A stretch of 64,000 nucleotides of DNA, from contig CM071931.1 in the NCBI GenBank assembly GCA_016081115.2, forward strand, positions 15,786,317 to 15,850,316. The letters run 5' to 3'. This DNA comes from Rehmannia glutinosa (Eukaryota; Streptophyta; Magnoliopsida; Lamiales; Orobanchaceae). The notes beneath the pieces were generated by a model. That model was not told the origin of the DNA, ran no database searches, and worked only from the letters and a program-made list of their open reading frames with translations. Made by a program: the position numbers and the translations under genes. Of the stretch, positions 21,854 to 34,077 are shown in pieces. Every line of letters begins with the position of its first letter. Position 1 is the stretch's first letter.

Positions 21854-23129
21854 CAACTCCATATCCGAGAGATGAAATCTCTCCGTTCTTTCAATGTTGT
21901 CTGTTTGGCGCTGCTGAAAGGCAAATTGGTTAGCTCCCCAGACAATCAACTTTGAAAACAGCTATCTGAAGTAGCCAACTTGCTCCATGCGAAGAGCTTT
22001 AGTCTGTTGTGCCCACTCCCTAATTTGCAACACAGTTCGATGAATATCTCTGGAGATCGTGGCATCATGATTATCGATCCTGGTGCTCAAGTCAGCAAAG
22101 CCATTCTCCATGGCTTTCATCTCCTCACACATTAACCAGAAGGCACGTTGAAAGGCACATGGCTCAGAAGACACGTCGACTAGCACAATCCTCATTCTGG
22201 TTTACTTTAAACTTGCATCCCAATCCCTGGCCTCTTTGTGAGACTCTGCTGATTCTTCAAGATCATCAGCCATGTATGAGTACTCAGCTTGAGAGTCTAT
22301 AAGGGCATCTATCACCATAGGCTCAGTGGTTTTGGATTTTGGGAATTTAGGTACTTCACCAGAAATATCAAAAGGTGAAAATCACATGTATGGTTCTGTA
22401 GAGTCCCCTGGCAGTCTCAACCTCAACCACCAGTGGGTCTTCAGCTGCCTTTGTTGCAGTCTCAACCACTGAAAGGCCTTCGATATTCCCCGCAACAGAC
22501 TGAGTGCTACTAGGTCTTCATCATTGACATCCTTAGAGGTTTCAACCTTAGGGATTACGCTTTCATGACCAATAGCCTCAAGTGTCATGGTCTCTATTGA
22601 TCCTTCCTTTGCCGCAGTTACAGGTATTTCAACCTCTATAACATCACTGGCCTTCAATACTTCTGGAGCCTCAGTTGTGGCAGTCTCAACCACCACAACC
22701 TCACTGGTAATAACAGTTTCGATTCAGCTATCATACCTTTGCCTTCTAACTTCATGAATCTTGGTCCACTGCAACCTCGTCCAATTTTTAGTGGGACCAC
22801 CTATCACTGGGGACTTGGCTGTATCGCATGACTGTTCATCTAATTTGTCTTGAGCAGTCTCAACAACTTCCTTAGAGTGTGGCTCCAATGGGTTACCATT
22901 TATAACTTCTTCCATCCCAGTATCATCGCCATCTCCCTTTGTTGCATTATCATGTGAGTGAGTTGGGGAAGTGACTGCTGCTAAGTCCTCACCACATCTT
23001 GAATAATGGGACTTGGAGACAGAACCAAAGGTGATTCTCCGACACCTGACTGCTTGGATTGCTCATGCAATTTACGGGATTTGATAAATGCATTTTTATT
23101 CACATTTTCGTAACCTTTTTTTGTCATTT

Positions 23130-24655
23130 TCTTTAAATTTTTAATTTATTGATCAACAAAATTCAAGAAAAATCACTTTGACTTGTTTTAAATGATGAAG
23201 TTGAAGACTAGGAGCAAACTCTAATGGATTTCGTATCAAATTCTTGAAAAAAAGTAAAGAACAACTTATACGAACAAAAATGAAGGAAGTCAACATCGAT
23301 TGAAAAGGGCGCAAGAAGACTCAGTTTTGTACAAAACACACCCGTAGTGTGTTGGAGAACATGACCATGCTTCAAAAAGCACAAAAACAAGAAAAATGGG
23401 AAAACACGCCTGGGCCATGCTTAAAAGCACACCAATTCCAAGGATCTACAAAAGACGTACACAACACGGCCTAGTCGTGTTCAGAAACACAGTCGTGTTC
23501 GTCAAAATTAACGAACATGGCCTGGCTGTGCTTTTAAGCACGACCGTGCTTTCCCTCCCAGCTGAGAGCTTTTTGGCGGAAATTGTGGAAGCCTTCCCTT
23601 TTTGCTTTTTGACAACTTTTGTACAATTTTTACATCTCATTTTGTTGCACTAAGATCTATTATTCTCTCAATTATCACATAAAAACAAGGATTCAACAAC
23701 CCAACTATTGAAGTGGAGCAATTATTTGTCAAGAGATGACATTGTTAATGTGTTATTTCACAAAAATAATGTCTATAAAAGCCAAGAGTTTGGGTTGGAG
23801 GATTCATTCATTCACTCCAAGTTTCATTAGATTCACCCCTAGATAAAGAGCAAAATACACTGAGAGGATAAAAGAGAGGTAGAGTTGGAGACTGAGGAGC
23901 ATTGTAGAAGAAGGCTTGGAGCACAACATCATTGAAGTCAACCAAGGAAGAAGTCTTGTTTTAGTCTTGAATAGAAGGTAAGTACACCATGTCTATTTCA
24001 TTTAAATCTTCTTGTGTAATTTACTCTTTTGTCAAAACTATGTGTAGCTAAATTCTAGTGTTTGAATGTAATAAACTCTAGAATGTATTTGTGATTAAGG
24101 CTTGTATGTTTTTAATATAATCTCATGTTTTATGCGATTCACTTATATTATGCTTTGCTCATTCGAGTTAATATTTCTGGTATATTGATTTGAATTTTGT
24201 TTCCCATCGGGTAATCGAGAGATTTATGGTGAGAAAGAACCCTTATAAGTGAAAAGCGTTGCATGCAATCCTAGATATTAGATGATATAAATCTTCTGGA
24301 TTAGGGTCAAACCTAAAATGGGAATTCACAAATTGCTATAATGCAATCATAGGGGTTTTAAATAGAAAGAGATTTCAGTTAATCAACTTGAGATTATAAG
24401 TTTTTCACCTTGAAAAAGGGTTTAACTTAATTCAGGATTTTCTACGGTCCATGAAACATGAGATTATATTAGAAGGGAAAGGTTTTATCTTAAGGGATTA
24501 TAAGTGAAAAGAGTTACATGCAATCTTAGATATAGGACGACATAAATCTTCTGGATTAGGGTCTAAACAGATCCATGTGCAATAAATGCAAAATCCTTTT
24601 TGAAGAAGGACTTGGCTTATCCTTGAAAGATGATTTGATATGCTTTTATTTCTAA
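23130..24655 (+). repeat. Gypsy-type (Athila/Tat-like) LTR segment
   Basis: It contains the feature set of large plant gypsy LTRs: palindromic CACG/CGTG-rich motifs (23340-23560), a TATA box (GTCTATAAAAGCC, about 23770), a TAGCTAAAT motif (about 24050) shared with the LTR at 30915-32383, and a long AT-rich 3' part with CGAGAGATTT. Its right side cuts directly into Sirevirus pre-integrase coding (minus-strand ICDAC ends near 24655). Exact ends are not defined because no paired LTR is present. The orientation is inferred from the TATA and motif order. Confidence 0.45.
24243..24575. repeat. Spaced direct repeat inside the gypsy-type LTR
   Basis: About 75 bases starting TTATAAGTGAAAAG at 24243 recur at 24498 (255 apart), including GCAATC.TAGATAT and ATCTTCTGGATTAGGGTC. 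This is an internal duplication of the LTR's 3' region. Confidence 0.7.
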
Positions 24656-25480
24656 CATGCATCACAGATGCTTATTTTCTTGTAGACTGAGCCTGCAATT
24701 CTTCAACTGAATGTCTTCTTGCAAGCTTGTTGATGGTTTTGATGTTCGGATGACTCAGCTTCTTGTACCACATCCAGCTTAATTCAGCTGTGCTTTTTTC
24801 CAATAAACATGTGCTTGGTGTAGTAGTGGACCAATCCACTACATACATATTCTTCTTTCTCATCCCGGATAAAACTATTTCGTTGGTTTCAACATTCTTG
24901 ATTTGGCAAACCCATGTTGAATCCAACATTATATACTTTATCACAGAGTTGGCTGATACTTAGTAGATTAAAATCCATCCTTTCAGCATAAGCAACATCT
25001 ATAATTCCTAGTCCATTTTTCTTGATAGATACAATGCCTTTGATTTCCCCTAAGGCTTCGTTTCCTCCAATTATGACTTTGGCTCCTCTTGATTCCTTGA
25101 AATTTGGTAAATTCTTTTTGCTTCTTGTCATGTCTCTAGAACAACCACTATCCATGTACCAGGTTCCTTGGCTCTCTGTTGTTCTTGAACCTGCAATCAA
25201 GGATATCAAGCTTTAGGTACCCATATATGTCTTTGTCCTGAGGGGTTAGCACTATAAGGTGTTCCAACCAACCTATAGCTAAATGATCTGACTCTAAGTG
25301 GTTGCCACTGATCAGTTCTATAATCATAATGAATCTTAGCAAATTGCTTTGATGCTTTAGGAACATACATCTGTCTCTTTTGTCTGTATGCATGTGTATG
25401 TGTCTGTGTATTTGCTTTTCTAGGAAAGTACATACACTTTTGTCATAGTGTGCATTTATGTTTGGGTGCATATGAATGTT
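24656..25480 (-). pseudogene. Sirevirus protease and pre-integrase remnant
   Basis: Minus strand: YRTDQWQPLR, then GTWYMDSGCSRDMTRSKKNL (about 25165-25105) with the protease DSG active site. IIGGNEALGEIKGI and FNLLSISQLCDKVYNVGF follow. A shift then leads to WYKKLSHPNIKTINKLARRH (about 24770-24715), the pre-integrase zinc region, ending with the equivalent of ICDAC at about 24655. Aspartic protease cleaves gag-pol in the particle. The remainder of pol is lost. Confidence 0.85.
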
Positions 25481-26494
25481 GATTTCTTTGCCTGGGGAAT
25501 GACCTATGATGAGTTTGAGGTCTCTGCCTCTTGGGATTATATCCCTTAGGACTTGGCTGATATTTCATTTGAGATTCGTCAGCTTGTGTTGGGTAATTTA
25601 TCCCATTTCCTTCATGTGATTTATTTTGATGAAACCTCTGGAGTTTTTGGTAGTTATGATTTGATTTCACATAATATCTCATGTTAGGAGTCTGCTATTG
25701 AACCCTTCAATGATCAAGGCTTCTTTCATTTTCCTTTGTAACCAAGGCCATCATGTGAGTGTTTGTTATTGTGTATGGCTGAAACATATGTTTTTTGGTT
25801 TTGATAAAGGAATTTAATCATAAGCTTGTTTTGTTATTGTTATTCCCCCATTGCTTGAGATCCTTTCTCTATAACCACTCTTAGAGTTTGAGCAGTGACA
25901 CAAGAATTGAATCATAAGCCTACTTTGTCTCCAATTTCATTTTCTATCATCACCAATTCATCCAATGTTTTAGATGAGTTGCTGAGTGATGCAATCACAT
26001 TTTTTAATTCTTGTTTCCTTTTTTCCTTTTCAGCCAGGTCTGATTTAACTTTAGCTATCTCAGCCTTTAACTCTATATCCTCATCAACTATGTGACTTAC
26101 TTAGTTCTTTAGTCAGCTGTGGGTTTTCGCACTTGAGTTGGTTGTTTTCCTCATTTAGATGTGTGTGTGAGGATTTAATGTGCTCAAAATCTTTTCATCA
26201 TTTTCCCTAATGAATCATAAAGATCGAGGGGTGATGAAGGGTGTGTCTCATGATCACTATCTAATTCAAAATTTGAACTAGATGAGTTAGATTTTACCTC
26301 ATCTTCCTGCTCTTTAGCCATGGGACATATTAATGCCTCTTCTTCAGTGTCTGAGGAGTAGTCAGCCTCACTCTATCTGACTATGTTGTCTCCTTACACT
26401 TGGTTGTTTACAATTCTGAAGCCATCATTGCTTTCTCTCTCTTGTCTTCTTTTCCTGACGACTTTCTGGTTCTCTTCATTTATGTATTTGTTGA

Positions 26495-27480
26495 CTAGTG
26501 GATAAGGGCAGCCAACTGCAAAGTGACCTGGCTGTCTGCAATTCCAGCATTGATCTTCAGCCTTTTTCTCAGATCTCTTGGGAGTTTTCTCTTCCTTCCT
26601 TTGGAAGGAGCTGAGTGCCTTCTAGAGGATTCTCCTTTGTTCATCTTGTAGTTCATGTTGAAAAACTTGTTGAATCTCTTGACCATCAATGCAATCTCTT
26701 CTTTATCAATGATGTCTTTGGAGTCAGTTGCTTTTGGTTCTCCAGCCACAAGAGCAAATGTCTTAGGTACAATTATCTCATCTTGCTCCTTTATCTTGAG
26801 CTCGAATTCATATGCTTTTATATTTGAGAACAACTCATGGTTGGAAATCTTGGTCAGGTCCATTAAATGTCTGAGACCCATCACCTTCATTTCCCACTCA
26901 GCTGGGAGGGCTCTTAGAATTTTCATACATATTTCCTTCTGTGTATACTCAATGCATAGAGCTGATATTTCATTTGTAATCTCTGTAAATATGGCATCCA
27001 GTTGATCTAATGATTCACCTACCATCATCTTGAAGTTCTAAAACTTCTGCATTGTAACTGTCAGCTTATTCTCTTTTATCTGCTCTGAGCTAGACGAGAG
27101 GTACCTTTTCCCAAATCTTCTTGGAAGTCTTGCAAGATTTAACCTTGTTAAACATTACTTTATCTAACCTTTTTGTACAAAGTATCCTTGGATACATTGT
27201 CAAGGTTATATCTCTTTATGTCATCGTTTGTCCATTCGCTTCTTGGTTTTTCATCCTCTGCAGGTCTTTTAGCGATCTCTCATGTTGCTCTTACAACTGT
27301 GTTCATCTTGGTGGTTTTAATGGGTCCATCTTCTATGGCAAACCACATTTCATCGTGTAAAGTGGAAAGATGTGCATGCATGCGAGTTTTCCAATCATCG
27401 AATTCTTCAATGGTAAACATGGGGATATGGGATAGATCTGCTTTCTTGATAATAACTTTTGAGTAACTATTGAAAAAACT
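26495..27480 (-). pseudogene. Sirevirus gag remnant
   Basis: Minus strand: HIPMFTIEEFDDWKTRMHAH (about 27440-27380) starts the capsid region, then several shifts. An open 177-residue part (27028-26495) contains ILRALPAEWEMKVMGLRHL, ELFSNIKAYEFELK and KEEIALMVKRFNKFF, typical of the Sirevirus capsid. It continues in another frame to the nucleocapsid knuckle CWNCRQPGHFAVGC (about 26560-26515), then YPLVNKYINEE. The plus-strand copy at 40.4-40.9 kb aligns closely and serves as a comparator. Confidence 0.85.
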
Positions 27481-27552
27481 TCAAATGTTGATGTTTTTGA
27501 AAAGAATGAGATTTAGTTCAGTAACCAGTGTGGAATGTTCTTTGAACCAACC

Positions 27553-27564
27553 GCTTTGATACCA
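27553..27564 (-). promoter_or_regulatory. Primer-binding site (initiator Met tRNA)
   Basis: The minus strand reads TGGTATCAAAGC, one change from the canonical plant TGGTATCAGAGC, starting 2 bp after the LTR end (ACCTACA|AG). Confidence 0.8.
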
Positions 27565-27566
27565 CT

Positions 27567-28999
27567 TGTAGGTCCCAAGGGGTGTGAGCAAAATCTAGAA
27601 GGGGGGTTGAATAGACTTACCAATTTTTCGATTTAAAACAAACCAGAGTTTGTCACAAGAAAACAGTGAAGTCTCTTGAGAGACAACTAGGTCAAACTTC
27701 AGCAGGAGAGTTAGGCACTCAATAGACTGTGAGAGAGCTATTGATAGAGTAACTCAGCTGAGTGAAATTAGCTATTTATAATTCAGTTTTCTTGGTTTTT
27801 AACAGCGGAAGTCTTCACACCTTTTTTAGAATTGGTTATCAACACTTATTTTAAGCTTGTTATTATCAGTTGGATAGCAAATATCATCAAGTGATGTAAG
27901 TAAATGACATAAATATTTATAGTGGTTCGAGGAGGGAGTAGTTCTTCTACTCCACTCTTCTCCTACTCCAGAAGGAATTTATTAATGCAACTTTGACTTT
28001 GTTACAAAAGTAAAAAACTATCCAAGCAAGCCTTGATCACATAGTTGGCTTCACTCCTGGGACTCAGCTCTTCGCAAGGTAGCCGCTTCACTATTTCAAC
28101 TCGTCAAATCATTCGGAGTTGATCACGTAGCCCTCCGTTAGATTTGAACCAGGTTCAAAATTGAACCTCACTGAACTTCTTTCACATCTTGGAAGAACAT
28201 ACCTCTTTGTTCTTGAAAACAAGTTTCCTCTTCAACTTGGAAATATATCTTCTATCTTTCACAGAAATGCGTTGGATAAAATCACTTCGAGATTAGGCCT
28301 GAGGATTTGAGAATTTTGCTTGAGAGAGAGTATGGTAGAGTGTTCTTGATTTGCTCATATTTTTCTAAAGTGTCATTCGTACTTCTCTCTTAAAAATTCC
28401 TCATCCTTTTATAGTGAGAATTTGAAATTTGTCCATTGAAGAGAGAGACAAATTCAAACTTTACTTTTTGTAAGTTGGCTTGTATTGTTTTGCAGCTTTT
28501 GATGTTGACCAAACTTTTGCATTAACTACCTGAGGGTGTCTGAAATACACAAGAGTTCTGCAGGCGTTCCATTGGTCCCTGCTACTTGCACTCTTTTAGC
28601 AAGACAACTTTTTAAGGTTGTAGGTCTGTCTCTTACAAAAATGGGTAAGACTTGACTTTTCTTCACAATCAACTTCTTCATCTTTATCTAAGTCCTTCAG
28701 CTGCTTTACTCTATATATTGAGTATTCTCCTTGTTTCTCGGATGAATCTGTTGTAAGTCTTCTGAAAGTAACAACTGTTGTACTTGACTGAAGTTCTTCT
28801 TGGCTACTCAACTGCGACTCAGCTGAATCTTCTCTGCACTTCTTCAACAAGTCTTCTGCATTTTCAAAATAGTTGCTTCAAATCTAACCTAATATTCTAA
28901 CTATTACAAAGTTGAAATACATACAGAAAATGGGGTGCCAACTTTCTAATTCTAAGTTTTCTAAGTATCATCAAAATCTATACAATAAATTTCCTAACA
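27567..28999 (-). repeat. Sirevirus 5' LTR
   Basis: Minus-strand ends are TGTTAGGAAATTTATTG (28999 downward) and CTTGGGACCTACA (to 27567). It aligns at both ends with the 1.58-kb LTRs at 38665 and 50653, including the GTTGGCACCCCATTTT block. Length is about 1,433 bp. Confidence 0.85.
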
Positions 29000-29401
29000 A
29001 AGAGTCCAAGAGATATCGTCTGCTAGACCTAAAAACGGCAGGTGAGGAGAGGCTACTTCATTTGAATGAGATGGAAGAATTCTGTGATGAAGCTTACGAA
29101 AATTCCCGAATCTACAAAGAGCGCACAAAAAGATGGCATGACAAAATGATTAAGAAAATAGAGTTTTTACCGGGTGAACAAGTTCTCTTGTATAATTCAC
29201 GTCTTAAACTTTTTCCTGGAAAACTCAAATCTAGGTGGTCGGGGCCGTTTTTTGATAAAGAAAGCATTGAATTCCCCAGGAACAGTAGAATTATTAACCC
29301 AGGATGGTGAGACATTCATGGTGAATGGTCAGAGGATTAAGCACTATTTCCATAGAAGTAACAAAGAAGAGGTGGCATCCCTCACCTTGCGGGATCTATG
29401 A
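29000..29401 (+). pseudogene. Athila-like integrase C-terminal remnant
   Basis: The frame reads AGEERLLHLNEMEEFCDEAY, ENSRIYKERTKRWHDKMI, GEQVLLYNSRLKLFPGKLKS and RWSGPF. After a frameshift, FMVNGQRIKHYF follows. This is the C-terminal integrase region of Athila/Tat gypsy elements, with the conserved LYNSRLxLFPGKLxSRWxGPF signature. The upstream catalytic core is missing, so it has no activity. Confidence 0.88.
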
Positions 29402-30244
29402 TCAAAACAGGAAGGCGTCGAGCTATAGACGTTAAATCTAGCGCTTGTTGGGAGGCAACCAAATGGTAACTTCACACTTTTCTTTATTAAAATTCTATCT
29501 TCTCTTACGTTCGATATATTTCATTCAAGTTTGGGGGAGAAATAATTATTTCTATAAGTTGGGTGTGGATAGAATTTTTTTTGCATTTTTGTGTATTTTC
29601 ATATAGTTGCATGTAGAGCATTTAGGTTGCATTTGCATTAGAAGCACATTTATTGCTTTCATAGATTTTAGGGTGTGAGTTGACCGTGTAATGCGACTTG
29701 GTGCTTTTATTTTTGAAAAATTTGTATTGTTTTGATTGGGTGTTGAATATGAATTGATTGAGCCATGAATAGATGATATATAGCATGTGGATATGGAGAA
29801 TATGCTTTTATGCTTTGAATTACGTATTTACAAGCCTGTGAGCTTTTGAGCCTTTACTGCTTTTATATTATGCATTCTTGTTTGTAATCTGAGTGTATCA
29901 TTCATGTTGTTAGAATTTTAGAACTTGCTCTGGTATCTCTGTCAAGGCCACATGTTGTATGCGAATTGTGAAAATGATTAAAGGCCATTTTTGTTAGCCC
30001 TTCAAGCCTTTTGCTTACATAGTGACGGTGAAATTTCTAGTTAGCCAACTTGAGCCTATTGCCTAATTTTTTATAGCCACAATTTAAGCCTTACTTGAGT
30101 GTATAGCATTGAGTAAGGGGATTGAATGAGGTTGAATGGGTGAAATCAAAATTTTAGAAAGTTGTGTTAGAATTGGTTGATGGGAACAAAAGAGGAAGAA
30201 AATGAGGAGAAATGAAAAGATGATTACTCATAAAAGATTCGAAA

Positions 30245-30282
<38 letters not shown>

Positions 30283-30914
30283 TCGAAACTTTATGAATGA
30301 GAGTTATATGAATGAACTTGTGGGCTAAGGATTGAGATGAGAGGTAAAAGAAACTGTGAGTTCCTCAAAAGAAAGAAAAAGGGATAAAGATAAAAAAGTT
30401 GATGAAAATGAGGGATGATTTGAGTAGCATATTGGGCTTTAATGAAGATAATTGATATGCTTATCGGTATATACGCTCAAGTTTGAGCCATTTTATCTAT
30501 ATTTCCCTACCCTAACCAAAGAGCCTTCATTACAACCTAATAAGAAAGTCCTTTTTGATTCACAAATTGCATACATTCTAGTGGCGGAGATATGAGACGA
30601 TTTGCAAGCCTATGGTAATTCTGTAACATCGATATGATTTGAGCGTAAACACGTCCCATATTCATTTGAGAGGAGAGCATACACTTGATCTTTGAGAGTT
30701 GTGATTCAAAGCATTTACCATGATTTCATTGATATGTGTTCTATGTTGGATGTTCGAGGCTTGTTTGATTCATTGCTTGATACCTATGATGAGCAATATG
30801 AATTTTATGGAGTTGTTTTGGCTTTTTGCCTTTCATTCCCCCCAGTTATGTTTTGTCTTGTTTATAAAGCGTTGACCAAGACGGTCAACAGTTTAAGATT
30901 GGGGGTTTTATTAG
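29402..30914 (+). other. Non-coding spacer between gypsy pol and 3' LTR
   Basis: No recognisable protein. It contains purine tracts at about 29527 and 30895 and an (AT)n microsatellite (30248-30289). The plus-strand open frame at 30692-30919 resembles no family. Long 3' non-coding regions are usual in Athila/Tat elements, some of which carry an extra ORF here; none is visible. Confidence 0.55.
30248..30289. repeat. (AT)n microsatellite
   Basis: About 20 uninterrupted AT dinucleotides in the gypsy spacer. Confidence 0.9.
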
Positions 30915-32383
30915 TGTGAGTTTTGCATGTATTTTGGTGCATAATTATGGATACAATTGATAGATAAGCATGCATTAACTCAGTAAAATGGGTCGTATTC
31001 TCTCTTTATGGAAAAGATATTACGCTTTGCTCGTTTTGAGGGAAAATCACTATTTTTGCAGTACTTTTGTGGCAATTGGGAGCATTGCAGCTATTAGAAC
31101 CTTTGTGAATCGTGAAAATATATGTGAAACAATGAATACATGAAGTAAGGAGTTGACACGAGAAAAATTGGCTGAATCGGAGCATAAAATGATGACACAC
31201 GGGCAGCCCGTGCGTGTAGCACGGGCCGTGCGTGGGTCGCACATGGTCTGAAAATTTTGTACTTTGGTTTGGCATGACACACGACTAGGTCATGTGTAAG
31301 CGCACGGTCGTCGTGGGCCATAAAAATTGATATTTGGTTTGATTTTATGCACGGGCAGCTGGCGTGAGCGCACGGTCGTGCGTGCGTCTGTCTGGGAATT
31401 CCAAAATCTAACAAAGACATTGACCTATGTTTTGCCCAAACACTATAAAAACACATTTGAAGGCGCACACCAAGGAGAAAAAACTGGGAATATACCCAAG
31501 AACACAAGAAACACATCAACTTCATCAAGGAAGAATCAAGGGAAGAATCGAGTCGCATCGGAGCTTAAGGATTGAAGATAAATCGAGAGATTATCCATTT
31601 CCCTAAGTTTTCTCACTCTTTGTATCTTAATCTTTCATTTTAGATTGAATTTTGTATGAATAATTTGTCTATGGATTGTTTATATATAATGAGTAGCTAA
31701 ATTTCTTGTGATTTCCGGGTTTTGGTATTAGATTAATTGACTCTTGTTGAATATTTTAATCTTAGTTGAAGTTATTATCTTGAAGCCTATTTGAGTACTT
31801 TGTTCTTATTCTTGTTTATCATTTGGCCAATGATTTTGCATGTTTGATATATTGATTCATAATTCGAGAGGTGAGCTTCAATATTAGATCTTGAGTGCTT
31901 GACATGAATATTTGCATAATCGAGAGGTTTGTAATATTTGTGAGGATATTTGATCTTTGGTGCATTTGGGAGTTGTATATCTATTGTTGAGTAGAGATGC
32001 TAGTATAGATATTTCAATCTACATTTTATATACATCTCGAGAGGGAGGATAAAATACTTTTGTGATCGACTTATAAGAATATTGGTAATAACTTTGGCTT
32101 TGATTAAATCGGACAACAAGAGAGATATTAATTGAAACCATAACCCGGGAATCCATTTAATTTTCTTGATAATTCCATTATTATTCTTGCCTTGTGTTTT
32201 TGTGGTATATCTTGTCTTTGCTTCCAACACAATCATCCAATTACGATCGTTTAAATAAAAATAAGACTATTTTGATTACAATAGTTAGTACATAAATTTA
32301 TTAGTCTCTGTGGATACGACCTTGCTACCCTATTCTATAAACTACACCATACACTTGCGGTGAAGCTAAAAACAAGGCGAACA
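30915..32383 (+). repeat. Athila/Tat-like 3' LTR
   Basis: It begins TGTGAGTTTTGCATG after a purine tract (AAGATTGGGGG, about 30895) and ends near AAGGCGAACA. The ending CTTGCTACCCTA plus the C-G-A-A-C-A terminus resembles the nested LTR at 56332-57890. It contains a TATA box (TATAAAA, 31444-31450), CACG/CGTG palindromes (31195-31390) and a GTAGCTAAAT motif (about 31690). The start is uncertain by a few bases. Confidence 0.65.
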
Positions 32384-32599
32384 GTTGACCGTGTATAAGG
32401 AGTTTGTTACATGAAGATTTTGGTTAAATTTTCTGAAACTTGTTTGAGTTCATATTTATATCTTCTGAAATTTTAGATTTTAAGTACGGTTAGTTTTCAT
32501 GCCATTGTGTTGGTTAGTTTAGGAGATGTGTTTTTGTGGGAGTTTCACATGCAAACGGATGGCCTTGGCAATTTTTATTTTCTTAGATTTTTCTGTTGT

Positions 32600-33060
32600 T
32601 TTTACAGAATAGGGGATTAGCTCAGCTGATTAGGTTTTTAGTATGTGTTGATTGTTTTTTGGTGTATAGATACAATGTGTTTGTTGTGTTTACACGTATT
32701 GATTTTTCAATATAGTTATGATGTATATATAGAATGTTTTTGTTGCATACTTAATTTTGCTTATGTTGCATACTTAGAAATGTTTTTTTGTGTTGATTTT
32801 TCAATACAGTTATGATATATAGATAAAATATTTTTATTGCAAACTTAGGTTTGTTTCTGTTGCATACTTAGAAATATATTTCGTGTTGATTTTTCAATAT
32901 AGTTTGGATGTTTTTGTTGTAGTAACACGCAATTGTCATGTTTTTAATCCATATTTTATTTTTACATATTGTATACACAGTTCAAGTTCAATGTATATAT
33001 AATGGTTGTTGATGAGAGTCGGTGATATAGAATACTACATTATGTTGTATAGACAGTAGA
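32600..33060. repeat. ~93-bp tandem array, left part
   Basis: GATTTTTCAATA recurs at about 32701, 32795 and 32888, with TTATGATGTATA and TTGTTGCATA at matching offsets, so the period is about 93 bp. The array is cut at 33061 by a gypsy LTR and resumes at 54261. 32384-32600 is AT-rich spacer. Confidence 0.8.
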
Positions 33061-34077
33061 TGTAACATCCCAATTTTATTAATTTAAAATATTCTAAAAA
33101 TATTTGTTTTAAAAAAAAATAATTTTATAAATTAAAGTGATCCCAATAATGATCAAAAAGGTTGATTGAGAAATTTTAATTCTTAAGGAAAAAAAATTAT
33201 AATAATAATAATAATAATAATAATACATCTTCCAAATTAAAATATCCAATAATTGTTCCAAGCATAAACCAAAAAAATTAAAGACATAAATCTAAAATTT
33301 AGTCCGCTCATAATTATTTAAAATATAGCATGATTTATTCCACCATCCACAACATCATATCTTGATAGGATTCCTCAACCTCGAAAGTCATGATAATAAT
33401 AGGGGGTGAGCTTCATCTCGCTCGAAAGAGGGATATATCTCAATATTTAATATAACTTGAAAAACATTCACATAATTACAACATTAAATTCATTCATTTC
33501 CTCTTTTTCCTCCTCGATCGCGCCTTCTACATATAGCATTGCGGGTTCACCCCGATGATACGTTTGATTCCTGGACCCTTTCATGGCTAAAGCTTATATG
33601 AATTTATTTCCTCTTGACATATATTGCAATCAATGAAGTACAATCATGAAACATTAAATAAAGACAAATACTATAGAAATCCCTACCTTAATAATCGCAG
33701 ATATTCGATGTAGAAAAATGAACAGTAAAAGTCCTAATCCTCGATCCCTTCGTTTTCTACATTAAATTAAATTAAAATTAAAAATGTGATTTTAACAAAT
33801 CAAACTAATTAATGAAAGAATATGTGAAAAATATTGAAAGAAGCTTGTGAATTTTGAATATATATATATATATATATATATGAAACTTGAATGATAATTA
33901 GAGAGAAAATATAATTACCTTAATAATATGCAAATTTGGGTGTAAAATTATGTTGAAACTACACATATTTATACTACTTATTTCTAACCCCTAAACATCT
34001 AACCTAAATTAACCCCTAATATATATATAACCCCTAAGACCCCTAAAATAACCCCTACTTAATTAGTGGCTATCACA
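33061..34077 (-). repeat. Gypsy 3' LTR (A)
   Basis: Paired with the copy at 53234-54260. On the minus strand it starts TGTGATAGCCACTAATTAAG right after the purine-rich AAGAAGAGTAGAA. It contains a TAA microsatellite (about 33195-33222) and an (AT)n run. Confidence 0.9.

Larger units (their letters stand above)
20162..23127 (-). pseudogene. Retroelement-associated coiled-coil ORF (Sirevirus ORF3/env-like region?), interrupted by a CACTA element
   Basis: A likely start at 23127 reads MTKKGYENVNKNAFIKSRKL and meets TAG near 22982. Acidic, Val/Glu-rich segments follow at about 22915-22724 and 22696-22382. Then comes a helical region, SSEPCAFQRAFWLMCEEMKA (about 22165-22105), with IREWAQQTKALRMEQVGYF (about 22020-21965). 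Removing the CACTA element at 20520-21853 joins LSDMEL to QMKMKKKMEHVEASLKVEI in phase. The tail, with SNQQAADSVTHEKLDSLL, then needs one more frameshift to end with KAELAKIDKSQE at 20162. Low-complexity acidic segments plus a long coiled coil resemble the extra 3' ORF of plant Sirevirus-type elements and similar frames annotated in plant genomes. I cannot assign it firmly, nor say whether it belongs to the minus-strand Sirevirus at 24.7-29 kb. Confidence 0.5.
24656..28999 (-). mobile_element. Sirevirus-like Ty1/copia element, incomplete
   Basis: On the minus strand: LTR (28999-27567), Met-tRNA primer-binding site, gag with a Cys-His knuckle, protease, then the pre-integrase zinc region, which breaks off at 24656 where a gypsy-type LTR begins. 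The integrase core, reverse transcriptase, RNase H and 3' LTR are absent. The LTR starts TGTTAGGAAATTTATTG and ends CTTGGGACCTACA, related to the LTRs of the plus-strand element at 38665-52229. It was inserted in an Athila-like integrase sequence that resumes at 29000. Confidence 0.82.
29000..32383 (+). mobile_element. Athila/Tat-like Ty3/gypsy element, 3' part
   Basis: The end of the integrase (29000-29400), a non-coding spacer with a CAAGTTTGGGGGAGA polypurine tract (about 29527), a second purine tract (AAGATTGGGGG, about 30895) and a 1.47-kb LTR. The 5' part was displaced by the minus-strand Sirevirus insertion at 28999/29000 and later rearrangement, and is not recognisable in the window. 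Confidence 0.78.

Noticed and set aside
30692..30919. Open frame upstream of the Athila-like LTR
   Set aside because: Runs into the LTR start, matches no known extra ORF, and has no conserved motif I can identify.
32600..33060. CRISPR-like regular spacing of repeats
   Set aside because: Head-to-tail tandem units without unique spacers, in a plant retrotransposon context; a minisatellite explains it.
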